From Chitinophagaceae bacterium UBA2375 (GTDB lineage Bacteria > Bacteroidota > Bacteroidia > Chitinophagales > Chitinophagaceae), in contig DDTB01000015.1 of the NCBI GenBank assembly GCA_002343985.1, positions 61,625 through 125,624 of the forward strand: a stretch of DNA of 64,000 bases. Reading direction: 5' to 3'. The notes under the pieces were generated by a model. The model searched no databases. It saw only the letters and a list, made by a program, of their open reading frames with translations, and was not told the DNA's origin. Positions within the stretch are counted from its first letter, which is position 1. Every line of letters starts with the position of its first letter. The position numbers and the translations under genes were made by a program. Below, piece after piece: positions 1-7,936 of this stretch.

Positions 1-2
1 TC

Positions 3-686
3 AATAATATTGTCGAAACTTTTATCATGGATCATGGCGGATACCCTTCATTTAAAAATTATCACGGATATGCTTATGCCACCTGCATCTCTATGAACGC
101 CGCGGTGGTACACGGCTTTCCCGGCGACCATATATTGAAGGAAGGCGATATCATGTCGCTGGATATTGGCATATACAAAAACGGGTTTCATGGCGACAGC
201 GCTTATACTTACGCGATTGGCGAAGTGCCGGATGCCGTGAAGAAATTACTGCGCGTCACCAAGGAATCCTTATACGCGGGCATTTCAAAAGCCAGGGCAG
301 GCAACCGCATTGGCGACATCGCGCATGCCATCCAGGAGCATACGGAAAAAAAGAACGGCTTTGGCGTGGTCAGGGAACTCGTTGGCCATGGCCTGGGCCG
401 CGACCTGCACGAAGACCCGCAGGTGCCCAATTATGGCAAAAAAGGTTCGGGCCCGAAATTGAAGGAAGGCATGGTGCTGGCCATTGAACCCATGATTAAT
501 ATGGGAACTAAAGATGTGGTGCACCTGGATGATGGCTGGACGGTACTCACGCGCGACCGCAAACCATCGGCACACTTTGAACATGATGTCTGCATCACAA
601 AATCTGACCCGGATATCCTGAGTTCTTTCGCGGAAATTGAAGCGGCAGAAAAGGCCAACCCTAATTTGGTTTGGAGTTATGCATAA
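3..686 (+). CDS. map: Methionine aminopeptidase, type I (5' end outside window)
   Basis: Removes the N-terminal methionine from nascent proteins in the cytosol. The reading frame is open from the left edge, so the N-terminus is missing; the first in-window ATG (27) is internal. The pita-bread fold ligands are visible: the substrate His in NYHGY, metal Asp in SLDIG and FHGD, His in GHGLGRDLHEDP, Glu in AIEPMIN and Glu in FEHD. The length from these motifs to the stop is normal for the family. The next gene lies 74 bp downstream and may be independently transcribed. The assignment is firm; only the start is unknown. Confidence 0.95.
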   Translation, partial: NNIVETFIMDHGGYPSFKNYHGYAYATCISMNAAVVHGFPGDHILKEGDIMSLDIGIYKNGFHGDSAYTYAIGEVPDAVKKLLRVTKESLYAGISKARAGNRIGDIAHAIQEHTEKKNGFGVVRELVGHGLGRDLHEDPQVPNYGKKGSGPKLKEGMVLAIEPMINMGTKDVVHLDDGWTVLTRDRKPSAHFEHDVCITKSDPDILSSFAEIEAAEKANPNLVWSYA

Positions 687-760
687 GATTGTCATTAGCG
701 CATCCGGCAGTGCTATATTGATCTAACTATTTTAATACACAAAGCTTTCACTACTTGTCA

Positions 761-2011
761 ATGAAACCCCGCACGCTGCTGGTAATCGGGGCCGGGGCCG
801 CCGGTTTCTTTTGCGCCGTCAACGCGGCGAGGCTCCATCCTGGTTGGCAGGTGATCCTGTTGGAGAAGTCAAATAAACTATTATCAAAAGTCAGGGTTAG
901 CGGTGGTGGGCGCTGCAATGTTACACATGCCTGTTTTCAATTGTCTGACCTCCTGAAATTTTATCCGAGGGGAGGGGCTTTCCTGAAAAAAGCGTTCCGG
1001 CATTTTTCATGTGCCGATACGGTGGCCTGGTTTTCGGAAAGGGGGGTGGAATTGAAGACGGAGCCCGATGGCAGGATGTTTCCCGTAACCAATGATTCGC
1101 AAACCATCATCGATTGTTTGCTCCGCGAAGCAAATACGTTTGGCGTGCAGGTGCATATGCATGCTGATGTACAGTCTCTGGAAGCCTTGCCCGGAGGCGG
1201 TTTCAGGGTTCATACCGGGTCAGGTGGCGTTTGGCTTGCAGATCGTGTATGCGTGACCGTTGGAGGTTATCCGAAACCGGAACAATACCATTGGCTGAAG
1301 GCGTTGGGACATTCATTTGTAAAGCCCGTCCCTTCACTGTTTACGTTCAATATGCCCCGCCAGTCGCTGACTTCGCTGATGGGCATTACGGTGCCTGATG
1401 CACAGGTACGCATCAAAGGGACCAAATGGCAACAACAAGGCCCGGTACTGATTACACATTGGGGGCTGAGTGGGCCAGCCGTACTGAAATTATCGGCATG
1501 GGCTGCGCGCGACCTTGCGGAAACCAATTATCATTTTAATATCCAGGTCAACTGGTTGCCCGGCTATCATGAGAACAGTATGCTGCAGGCATTGCAACAG
1601 GTACGCTTTACACATGCATCGCAGAAACTGGTCAACCGGAACCCATTTCAATTGCCGTCAAGGCTATGGGAATTTATATTGGCGCAATCAGGTATTTCAG
1701 CAGATATCCGCTGGGCCGATTTGCCGGCGAAGGAACAGCATAAACTCGCTAAGGCCCTTTGCGCACAGGAATACCCCATCAGTGGCAAAACAACTTTTAA
1801 AGAGGAATTTGTAACGGCTGGTGGTATCCCTCTTTCCGAGATTGACCCTAATACCATGCAAAGCCGGCTTTGCCCGGGATTATATTTTGCCGGTGAAATC
1901 ATGGATGTGGATGGGGTAACAGGAGGATTTAATTTTCAGCATGCATGGACCTCGGGTTGGATCGCCGCGCACCAGAAAAACAACGAAGGACAGGATTTAA
2001 CGGCACTTTAG
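761..2011 (+). CDS. HI0933/YhiN-family FAD-dependent oxidoreductase
   Basis: Predicted cytosolic flavoprotein of the HI0933 (YhiN, BaiN-like) family; the physiological substrate is not known for most members. A Rossmann dinucleotide fold opens the protein (VIGAGAAGFFCAVNAAR, then an acidic LLEKSNKL end), followed by the family signature VSGGGRCNVTH near residue 45. The C-terminus has GLYFAGEIMDVDGVTGGFN, the second FAD-contact motif. At 416 aa it has the usual length. I chose ATG 761 over the TTG six bases upstream because it is the standard codon and starts directly before the fold. It appears single-gene, with 38 bp to the downstream permease. Confidence 0.88.
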   Translation: MKPRTLLVIGAGAAGFFCAVNAARLHPGWQVILLEKSNKLLSKVRVSGGGRCNVTHACFQLSDLLKFYPRGGAFLKKAFRHFSCADTVAWFSERGVELKTEPDGRMFPVTNDSQTIIDCLLREANTFGVQVHMHADVQSLEALPGGGFRVHTGSGGVWLADRVCVTVGGYPKPEQYHWLKALGHSFVKPVPSLFTFNMPRQSLTSLMGITVPDAQVRIKGTKWQQQGPVLITHWGLSGPAVLKLSAWAARDLAETNYHFNIQVNWLPGYHENSMLQALQQVRFTHASQKLVNRNPFQLPSRLWEFILAQSGISADIRWADLPAKEQHKLAKALCAQEYPISGKTTFKEEFVTAGGIPLSEIDPNTMQSRLCPGLYFAGEIMDVDGVTGGFNFQHAWTSGWIAAHQKNNEGQDLTAL

Positions 2012-2049
2012 AAATCCTCAAGGATAATTGAATTAACTTGCCCTGCCGG

Positions 2050-3144
2050 ATGAAGAAAATAGACCGTTACATATTAGGTAAGTACCTCACCACTTTCTTC
2101 TTTTGCCTGCTGCTCATGACCGTCATTGTGGTAGTGGTTGATATCAGCGAGAAGACGGATGATTTTGTGAAATCAAAACTCTCGGCTTGGGAAATCACGC
2201 GTGATTATTATTTTGGATTTATCCCGCGCATTGATGCGATGCTCTTTCCGCTCTTTGTATTCATCTCCGTGATATTCTTTACCGCAAAAATGGCTGAAAG
2301 GTCTGAAGTAGTGGCCATCCTCAGCAGCGGCGTTAGTTTCTGGCGTTTTCTCAGGCCTTATTTTGTTGGCGGTTTTTTGCTCGCGGGTATGTTGTGGCTG
2401 GGTTATCAATACCTGGTACCCAGGGCTAACCGTAAATGGGCCGATTTTGAGAAGAGGTATGTGGATGTTAACTCCGCACCCACAGCCAATAGTTCCACAT
2501 ACAAACAGAATATTTATTTCAAGGATGACCTGCAAACCTATGTGGGCATCAAAGGATATGATACCGTCACGCGGACCGGGAATACGCTTTTCATCAGCAA
2601 ATACGCGGGTACAAAAATGCTGTATAACCTGCGCGCAACAGGTTTCAACTGGGATACGGCCACCAACAAATGGAAATTGCGGTATGTGATTGAACGGGAT
2701 TTTGGCGAAATCAGCGAGAATGTCAGGTTCTCTGAAACCAAATTGATGGGATACAATTTTAAACCCATTGATCTCAGGAAGGATGATTACCTGAAAGACC
2801 AGATGACCACTCCTGAATTGAACCGGTTCATCAAAGAGGAAAAAAAGAGGGGGTCCGAAATGCTGAATGCATTAAAAGTAGAACGGTTCAACCGTGATGC
2901 CATCCCGGTATCTGTGCTGATCCTGACCTTGATTGGCGCTATCCTAGCATCAAGAAAAGTGAGGGGTGGGAGTGGCCTGCACCTGGCTGTGGGTGTGATC
3001 ATCAGCGTGATGTATATTTTGTTTAGCCGGTTCTCAATAGTTTTTGCCACAAAAGGGAATTTTACCCCATTGTTAGCTGCCTGGACGCCCAACCTCATCT
3101 TTGGCGCACTGGCCGTGTACCTGTATCGAAGGGCGCCAAAGTAG
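2050..3144 (+). CDS. LptF/LptG-family permease (YjgP/YjgQ)
   Basis: Inner-membrane permease of the LPS transport ABC system, which extracts lipopolysaccharide from the inner membrane and feeds it to the periplasmic bridge. The N-terminus has the family pattern: a short basic stretch (MKKIDRYILGKY), a long hydrophobic helix, then helices around residues 50-80 and 95-115. A roughly 150-residue periplasmic beta-jellyroll region follows, with three C-terminal helices. The protein is 364 aa, a normal size. ATG 2050 was preferred over TTG 2038 because it begins exactly at the conserved basic start. Whether it corresponds to LptF or LptG cannot be settled from sequence by eye; no partner permease is adjacent. 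Confidence 0.88.
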   Translation: MKKIDRYILGKYLTTFFFCLLLMTVIVVVVDISEKTDDFVKSKLSAWEITRDYYFGFIPRIDAMLFPLFVFISVIFFTAKMAERSEVVAILSSGVSFWRFLRPYFVGGFLLAGMLWLGYQYLVPRANRKWADFEKRYVDVNSAPTANSSTYKQNIYFKDDLQTYVGIKGYDTVTRTGNTLFISKYAGTKMLYNLRATGFNWDTATNKWKLRYVIERDFGEISENVRFSETKLMGYNFKPIDLRKDDYLKDQMTTPELNRFIKEEKKRGSEMLNALKVERFNRDAIPVSVLILTLIGAILASRKVRGGSGLHLAVGVIISVMYILFSRFSIVFATKGNFTPLLAAWTPNLIFGALAVYLYRRAPK

Positions 3145-3180
3145 TATTTATTGCGCATAGCGGAAATACTGCACACAAAT

Positions 3181-3204
3181 CAAAACTTTTGCACAAAAGT
3201 TTTG
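3181..3204. promoter_or_regulatory. Perfect 11-bp inverted repeat upstream of citrate synthase
   Basis: Two 11-base arms, CAAAACTTTTG and CAAAAGTTTTG, are perfect reverse complements separated by CA. The site lies 37 bp after the permease stop and about 155 bp before the citrate synthase start. It could be a protein-binding operator for citrate synthase or part of an RNA structure ending the upstream transcript; the arms are AT-rich and the following tract (TTTAAC) is a poor U-run, so an operator seems slightly more likely. The rest of the 214-bp gap (3145-3358) shows no other signal. Confidence 0.45.
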
Positions 3205-3358
3205 TTTAACAAAGCATCACGATGTAATTTTAAGCGTTTCACGAAGCCAGCCGGGATGCAGACCGGCAAAAAGATGCAGATTGGCTGTGTGGCAGTCCCG
3301 ACAAGGGTTTCACGAAATTCAAAGCCGAACATTCACCTTAACCGATATACTATCATCT

Positions 3359-4684
3359 ATGGGCATCATTAAAGACAGATTCAGGCAGAAAGCGGAAACC
3401 GTAGCTGCGGAAATCAAAGATTTGCTGAAAAATCATGGCGACAAAAAGATTGGAGAAGTTACTTTATCCCAGATTTACCAGGGCATGCGTGGCATGACAG
3501 GCCTGGTTACGGAAACCTCGCTGCTCGACGCCCAGGAAGGTATCCGTTTCAGGGGTTATTCAATCCCTGAACTGAGGGAGAAACTCCCAAAAGTGCCCAA
3601 TGGATCTGAACCCTTGCCCGAAGGCCTTTTTTACCTGATGCTGGTGGGCGATCTGCCTACGGAAGAGGATGTACAGCACCTGACCAGTGTTTGGCAGCGC
3701 CGCAGCCACGTGCCCAATCATGTCTTTGCCACCATCGAAGCGTTGCCCGTAGGCACACACCCCATGACGCAATTTGTGGTTGCCATTATGGCCCTGCAAA
3801 CCGAAAGCCAGTTTTCAAAACGCTATGCCCAGGGCATGAGTAAGAAAGATTACTGGGAAGCGGTGTTTGATGATTCCATGGACCTTATTGCACGCCTGCC
3901 ACGCATTGCTGCGTATATCTATCGCCGTAAGTATAAGGGTGGCGAACATATCCAGCCCAATGGCCTGCTCGACTGGTCTGGCAATTTTGCCCATATGATG
4001 GGTTTTGAAGATGAAACTTTTAAAGAGTTGATGCGCCTGTATATGGTGATCCATGCGGACCATGAAGGCGGAAACGTATCTGCACATACCACACACCTTG
4101 TTGGTTCAGCCCTCAGCGACCCTTACCTGAGTTTTGCCGCAGGTATGAACGGATTGGCAGGCCCGCTGCACGGATTGGCAAACCAGGAAGTGATCAAATG
4201 GATTTTTGAACTCCGCGAACAAATTGGCAGCGACAGCCCTAGCAAAGAACAAATCGAAGAATATGTGCGCAAGACATTGAGTGAAGGAAAAGTAGTTCCG
4301 GGATATGGCCACGCCGTATTGCGTAAAACCGATCCCAGGTTTACAGCCCAAATGGAGTTTGGCAAAAAGCATATGCCTGATGATCCCCTGGTGCAAACTG
4401 TTTGGAATATCTACGAAGCCGTACCGCCAATTCTGTCGTCTCTCGGTAAAATCAAGAATCCATGGCCAAATGTGGATGCGCATAGCGGCGCATTGCTGGT
4501 ACATTACGGCATGGTAGAATATGAATTTTACACGGTGCTGTTTGGCGTTTCCAGGGCTTTGGGCGTACTGTCGAGCTTGTGCTGGGACCGTGCTTTGGGG
4601 CTTCCCATTGAAAGGCCGAAATCAGTCACCACCGAGTTGGTTAAGCAATGGCTGGAAGGAAAAGAAGAAATCTGGGGCGAGTAA
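3359..4684 (+). CDS. gltA: Citrate synthase, mitochondrial (eukaryote-like) type
   Basis: Condenses oxaloacetate and acetyl-CoA to citrate, the entry step of the TCA cycle. The sequence follows the mitochondrial-type enzyme rather than the E. coli hexameric type: HADHEGGNVSAHTTHLVG carries the first catalytic His, NGLAGPLHGLANQEV the second, and PNVDAHSGALL the catalytic Asp, followed by the Arg-containing substrate loop. The frame stays open upstream (TTG 3281), but ATG 3359 gives MGIIKDRF, the natural start, and a 441-aa protein of normal length. It stands alone between an inverted repeat and a strong terminator. Confidence 0.96.
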   Translation: MGIIKDRFRQKAETVAAEIKDLLKNHGDKKIGEVTLSQIYQGMRGMTGLVTETSLLDAQEGIRFRGYSIPELREKLPKVPNGSEPLPEGLFYLMLVGDLPTEEDVQHLTSVWQRRSHVPNHVFATIEALPVGTHPMTQFVVAIMALQTESQFSKRYAQGMSKKDYWEAVFDDSMDLIARLPRIAAYIYRRKYKGGEHIQPNGLLDWSGNFAHMMGFEDETFKELMRLYMVIHADHEGGNVSAHTTHLVGSALSDPYLSFAAGMNGLAGPLHGLANQEVIKWIFELREQIGSDSPSKEQIEEYVRKTLSEGKVVPGYGHAVLRKTDPRFTAQMEFGKKHMPDDPLVQTVWNIYEAVPPILSSLGKIKNPWPNVDAHSGALLVHYGMVEYEFYTVLFGVSRALGVLSSLCWDRALGLPIERPKSVTTELVKQWLEGKEEIWGE

Positions 4685-4707
4685 TCCCCGTGTTAGATAT
4701 CAGCTTG

Positions 4708-4734
4708 ATACCCCGGAAACACCGGGGTATTTTT
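4708..4734 (+). terminator. Rho-independent terminator of citrate synthase
   Basis: Perfect 9-bp stem ATACCCCGG / CCGGGGTAT with a 5-base loop (AAACA) and a following TTTT, 24 bp after the citrate synthase stop. Confidence 0.9.
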
Positions 4735-4746
4735 ATGCAAATTCTT

Positions 4747-4777
4747 TTTGGGAAAAAAGACTTTGAACCTATATTTG
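4747..4777 (+). promoter_or_regulatory. Bacteroidota-type promoter driving the tRNA-Ala repeat array
   Basis: TTTG (4747-4750) and TATATTTG (4770-4777) are separated by 19 bp, matching the Bacteroidota -33/-7 consensus (TTTG, 19-21 bp, TAnnTTTG). The expected transcript start, a few bases after 4777, falls directly before the first GGGGGATTAG at 4788, where a tRNA gene would normally begin. The intact tRNA starts 233 bp further on and has no comparable promoter immediately upstream. Confidence 0.8.
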
Positions 4778-4787
4778 CAGTCCAATT

Positions 4788-4904
4788 GGGGGATTAGTCG
4801 AGACGAATCACTTTTGGTGATTGTCTCGATGCCGACTGCAAACGTCGGCACTCAGTTGGGCCAGAAAGTCCCGGCACAAAGTCGGGAATGCGACAAAAAA
4901 ATAC
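4788..4904 (+). repeat. Broken tRNA-Ala 5' copy with hairpin insertions, copy 1
   Basis: 117-bp unit. It begins with the same ten bases as the real tRNA (GGGGGATTAG), is then interrupted by 53 bp, and resumes with the D-arm CTCAGTTGG. The insertion forms two perfect-looking hairpins: TCGAGAC...GTCTCGA (with an inner AATCAC/GTGATT stem) and TGCCGAC...GTCGGCA. Where the anticodon arm should be there is a third hairpin (TCCCGGC/GTCGGGA, one G-T pair), and the 3' half is replaced by an A-rich tail ending AAAAAAATAC. It cannot fold as a working tRNA. Confidence 0.8.
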
Positions 4905-5020
4905 GGGGGATTAGTCGAGACGAATCACTTTTGGTGATTGTCTCAATGCCGACTGCAAACGTCGGCACTCAGTTGGCCAGAGCGTCCCGGCACAAAGTCG
5001 GGAATGCGACAAAAAAATAC
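4905..5020 (+). repeat. Broken tRNA-Ala 5' copy with hairpin insertions, copy 2
   Basis: 116-bp direct repeat of the unit at 4788-4904, nearly identical. It has one G-to-A change in the first hairpin (GTCTCAA) and a D-arm closer to the true tRNA (CTCAGTTGGCCAGAGCG against CTCAGTTGGCTAGAGCG). It ends with the same A-rich tail, immediately followed by the intact tRNA gene. The near identity points to recent tandem duplication or conversion. Confidence 0.8.
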
Positions 5021-5094
<74 letters not shown>

Positions 5095-5099
5095 CGAAA

Positions 5100-5121
5100 G
5101 GCCATCATTTGATGGCCTTTT
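5100..5121 (+). terminator. Terminator after tRNA-Ala
   Basis: Eight-bp stem GGCCATCA / TGATGGCC with a TT loop, followed by TTTT, six bases after the tRNA. Confidence 0.85.
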
Positions 5122-5126
5122 GGTGT

Positions 5127-5197
5127 GGGTTGAATTGTAGCGCGTCCCGACCGCCAGCGTAGGGAAGGCCATCCTGATTAAATCGGGATATTCTCCA
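5127..5197 (+). pseudogene. Degenerate tRNA-Ala copy retaining the 3' half
   Basis: The segment ends GATATTCTCCA, almost the acceptor 3' strand of the intact tRNA (GGTATTCTCCA). Before it lie AGGCCA (same variable-region bases) and a T-arm-like TCCTG-ATTAAAT-CGGGA. The anticodon arm position again holds a TCCC...GGGA hairpin (5145-5165), preceded by a weak D-arm resemblance (GTTGAATTGTAGCGCG). The 3' half match is good; the 5' part is tentative. It complements the two upstream copies, which retain only 5' parts. Confidence 0.5.
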
Positions 5198-5199
5198 TG

Positions 5200-5223
5200 A
5201 AAAAGGCATCCAATTTGGATGCC
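5200..5223 (-). terminator. Terminator of the minus-strand gene at 5256-5687
   Basis: Seven-bp stem GGCATCC / GGATGCC around AATTT. Read on the minus strand the stem is followed by TTTTT, placing it 32 bp after the stop of the small exported protein gene. It may also stop leftover plus-strand transcription from the tRNA locus. Confidence 0.7.
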
Positions 5224-5255
5224 TGTATTCTTATTCCCAACTTGAAAATGGATCC

Positions 5256-5687
5256 TTACTCAATCCGTATTTTCACAAAATGGTATATCTGCCTTTTGTA
5301 AGCAGTGTGAGCCGTAATCTTCGCTCCTGGTGCAAGTTCAAAGAGGTAAACGGCATTCCCATTCCCCATTTCCGGTGTTTTGAAATCTAAAATCTTTTCC
5401 TGGGGAAGGTTCAAAATCCATTTATCATGGCAAAATGAACTGATGTCTGAAAATGATATTCGATGATACGTTTTGCCGGCTCGATTATCAGAACTAAACA
5501 GGTTGCTAGGGCCTTGTGTTAACACACCTTTTGAATTGTAAGGGGCCACAAACTTGAAAACCAGGTATTCATAGTTCCCTTTTTTCGTGTTAAAAATACT
5601 AACCAATGAACCTGGTTGTATGCAGGTTTGTGCCTGTAACACAGGATGAAACAGCAGCGTCATTACGGTTATCAGTAAGGTTTTCAT
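5256..5687 (-). CDS. Small exported protein of unknown function
   Basis: I do not recognise this family. The 143-aa product begins with a clear signal peptide (MKTLLITVMTLLFHPVLQAQ, likely cleaved after AQA or AQ) and the mature part is about 120 residues, beta-rich in appearance, with Cys at the mature start (QTCIQ) and a second Cys in SSFCHDKW that could form a disulfide. No membrane segment follows the signal. It has its own terminator and is divergent from the larger exported protein at 5837. The two genes could be a functional pair, but nothing in the sequence proves it. Confidence 0.7.
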   Translation of the reverse strand: MKTLLITVMTLLFHPVLQAQTCIQPGSLVSIFNTKKGNYEYLVFKFVAPYNSKGVLTQGPSNLFSSDNRAGKTYHRISFSDISSFCHDKWILNLPQEKILDFKTPEMGNGNAVYLFELAPGAKITAHTAYKRQIYHFVKIRIE

Positions 5688-5743
5688 CTAATCCTGTTTT
5701 TGGCGTTGATAATTGATTGTACAATATGTCAACAACTCATATG

Positions 5744-5751
5744 TATGTTTG
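5744..5751 (+). promoter_or_regulatory. -7 promoter element for the exported protein gene at 5837
   Basis: TATGTTTG fits TAnnTTTG exactly; no convincing -33 box at the proper distance. A transcript start around 5757 would exclude the upstream in-frame TTG at 5717 and favours ATG 5801 or 5837. Confidence 0.45.
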
Positions 5752-5836
5752 TTCGGATATTTCGGCAATCAATAGCACGGCAGGGGATTCCACAATCATC
5801 ATGAAATGCATTAAATTACTGAACAAATCAACCTTC

Positions 5837-7936
5837 ATGCATAAGTATAAGTTCCTGATTTATATTTTCATAATAGCCATTTATTGCCTGAAAGGTTCAA
5901 TGACCCATGCCCAAATTACCGGCATCTCCGATTATACTTCCTCCAAAAACGAATTGCTGAAAAAGCTCCGCTCAAGGTTTATCAGCGAGAAATTCAATCA
6001 GCATATAGATAAATTCTATCAAAAAACCTGCGACTCACTGTTGAAATCCGGCAACAGGCAGGAAAGGGAACAGCAGATGCAATTACTTACAAATCTATTT
6101 CGTTCATCCATCAAAGCCCTTGATAGCAAACAAATCACTTTGTTGCGCATACCCGGACTGAACGATTATGTATTGCAAACCCTTCGGGTCAATGAACCGA
6201 ATCAATTACTTCGTCTATACGATCCCGTTAATATCAGCGTCCATCGCATACTTGCTGATGTATTTCAATCAACGGATAAAGCAGGGCCCATTAGCTGGAG
6301 CCTCGAATTAAAAGACATGGCGGCATTTCCGTACAAAATACCGAACCGTATTTTTCTGCCTCGTTATGCACCCATACGAGATAGCCTTTTATACCGTTAT
6401 GCGAATGAAATGCCCGAGGCATTTTGCCGCAAACTCGCATCAGGCGATAAGGACTGGGTTTCCCTGGCGGAAAACAGTCAAAGCCGCACGGTGCAAGCCA
6501 TCCGCCAGGTTCCCGTGGATATTTATTTTGAAAAAGTATTGCCATTCAGCATGGCTATCCTTGACCAGCGCGCGACCATGGAACAGGTTCGATCCTGGGC
6601 CATGGAGCCATCCATATATTATGCGCGCTTCACGGAAGAACTGTCCTACCTGCATACCCGCTCAAATCCGGAAGAAAGGAGGTTCCTGCGCAGGCAAATG
6701 GAAGTCATGAACCGGAAAATCGCGAAAGCATTTTTCATGAATGAAATCAACGATAGCCATGAAATGCCCGATCATAAACGATTCGCGTCGGTACAGGGGC
6801 TTTCCGCAAGGGAACTGTATTATGTGATGCTGGCCGGGGAAGATGAACTCTATACTTCCAGCTTCATTTACCTGTTTAAATTATTCATACAGAAAACAGG
6901 TAAACAGTCACTTGGGGATTTTTTCCAGGAGATCGGTTACCATCATTTTGACCGCTTCCTTTTTGTAGTGAATGTATATGGCATGACGCCAGATCTCATG
7001 GACCGGCTTCCGCAAATGGATGTACTGAATCAATTGAAACGCAATGTCCGTTCATTGAGCCGGGTTCGTTACGAGAGCCTGGATGTTATTGTGAACAGCA
7101 TGTACCTGGCTGAAGTATTATTCGAATTGCGCAAGTACGACCAGGTCAGGATTGGGTTGCAACCATATCTCGACAGCCTGCAAAAAGTAAAATCAAATGA
7201 ATTGCTCTTGTACCGCATATATGAAGGTTACAAGGATATTCTTGCATTGGGTAAGAAAGGGAATGCCCGCATGCCGGGCAGTGAAGTGTATGATGTTATG
7301 GAAGTGGATAAATTAAGGCATGATGGAAATATCGCCGGTATTGTTTTGTTTTATGATGATGAAGATGGCAGGAGCAGTTATCAGCATTATATCAGCACTT
7401 TTGAATCATCAAAGTGGACGAGCAGGGATGAATCTGATTATATCATCATGCAAAGCAAATCCGGCCAGCCGGTTTCCATATTTATCAGCAAGCCAAACAC
7501 CGCAGATGGCTATGATTCGGCGCAGGCCCGGATGGTCAGGGAGGTTAAAAGGAGAGGGTATAAGCCGGGATTATTCATTCACAGAGGGCATAGTTATTAC
7601 CTGCAAAACAGCCTGAGTTATCTCGAACCCGATCATCAGTTTGTTTTTCTTGGTTCATGCGGCGGGTATCAGAATGTGTTGCAGGTATTTTACAATAATC
7701 TCGACGCGCATGTCATAGCTACCCGTAAAATCGGATCCATGTGGGTCAATGACCCATTATTGAATGATGTGCAAAATGGCATTCGCGCCAACCAAGACAT
7801 ATATTGGAATAAAATATGGGATGCACTTTCCAGGCAATTGAAATCAGCGCAAACCCGTGAATTATTTTCCGGCTACATCCCGCCGAACAGGTACAATGGG
7901 GTGATATTCATCAGGCAGGTGTTCAACATACAATGA
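5837..7936 (+). CDS. Large exported protein with caspase-like His/Cys pair, function unknown
   Basis: Not recognised as a named family. From ATG 5837 the 699-aa product starts with a signal peptide (MHKYKFLIYIFIIAIYCLKG...THAQ). Residues 30-500 look all-helical, with many charged and Leu-rich segments resembling a repeat scaffold. The last 200 residues look alpha/beta: a strand GIVLFYDD, then GLFIHRGHSYY (His585) and FVFLGSCGG (Cys608), each at the end of a hydrophobic strand. This is the arrangement of clan CD cysteine peptidases (caspase, CHAT, gingipain), though the 23-residue His-Cys gap is short. A protease role is inference only. ATG 5801 is an alternative start. The 3' end overlaps norB, which is on the other strand, by 75 bp. 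Confidence 0.7.
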   Translation: MHKYKFLIYIFIIAIYCLKGSMTHAQITGISDYTSSKNELLKKLRSRFISEKFNQHIDKFYQKTCDSLLKSGNRQEREQQMQLLTNLFRSSIKALDSKQITLLRIPGLNDYVLQTLRVNEPNQLLRLYDPVNISVHRILADVFQSTDKAGPISWSLELKDMAAFPYKIPNRIFLPRYAPIRDSLLYRYANEMPEAFCRKLASGDKDWVSLAENSQSRTVQAIRQVPVDIYFEKVLPFSMAILDQRATMEQVRSWAMEPSIYYARFTEELSYLHTRSNPEERRFLRRQMEVMNRKIAKAFFMNEINDSHEMPDHKRFASVQGLSARELYYVMLAGEDELYTSSFIYLFKLFIQKTGKQSLGDFFQEIGYHHFDRFLFVVNVYGMTPDLMDRLPQMDVLNQLKRNVRSLSRVRYESLDVIVNSMYLAEVLFELRKYDQVRIGLQPYLDSLQKVKSNELLLYRIYEGYKDILALGKKGNARMPGSEVYDVMEVDKLRHDGNIAGIVLFYDDEDGRSSYQHYISTFESSKWTSRDESDYIIMQSKSGQPVSIFISKPNTADGYDSAQARMVREVKRRGYKPGLFIHRGHSYYLQNSLSYLEPDHQFVFLGSCGGYQNVLQVFYNNLDAHVIATRKIGSMWVNDPLLNDVQNGIRANQDIYWNKIWDALSRQLKSAQTRELFSGYIPPNRYNGVIFIRQVFNIQ

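Noticed and set aside
285..695. Minus-strand open frame over methionine aminopeptidase
   Set aside because: Shadow of a clearly conserved gene; no family motifs or promoter.
4788..5020. Possible CRISPR array
   Set aside because: Only two adjacent 116-117 bp units without variable spacers, and the unit is tRNA-derived.
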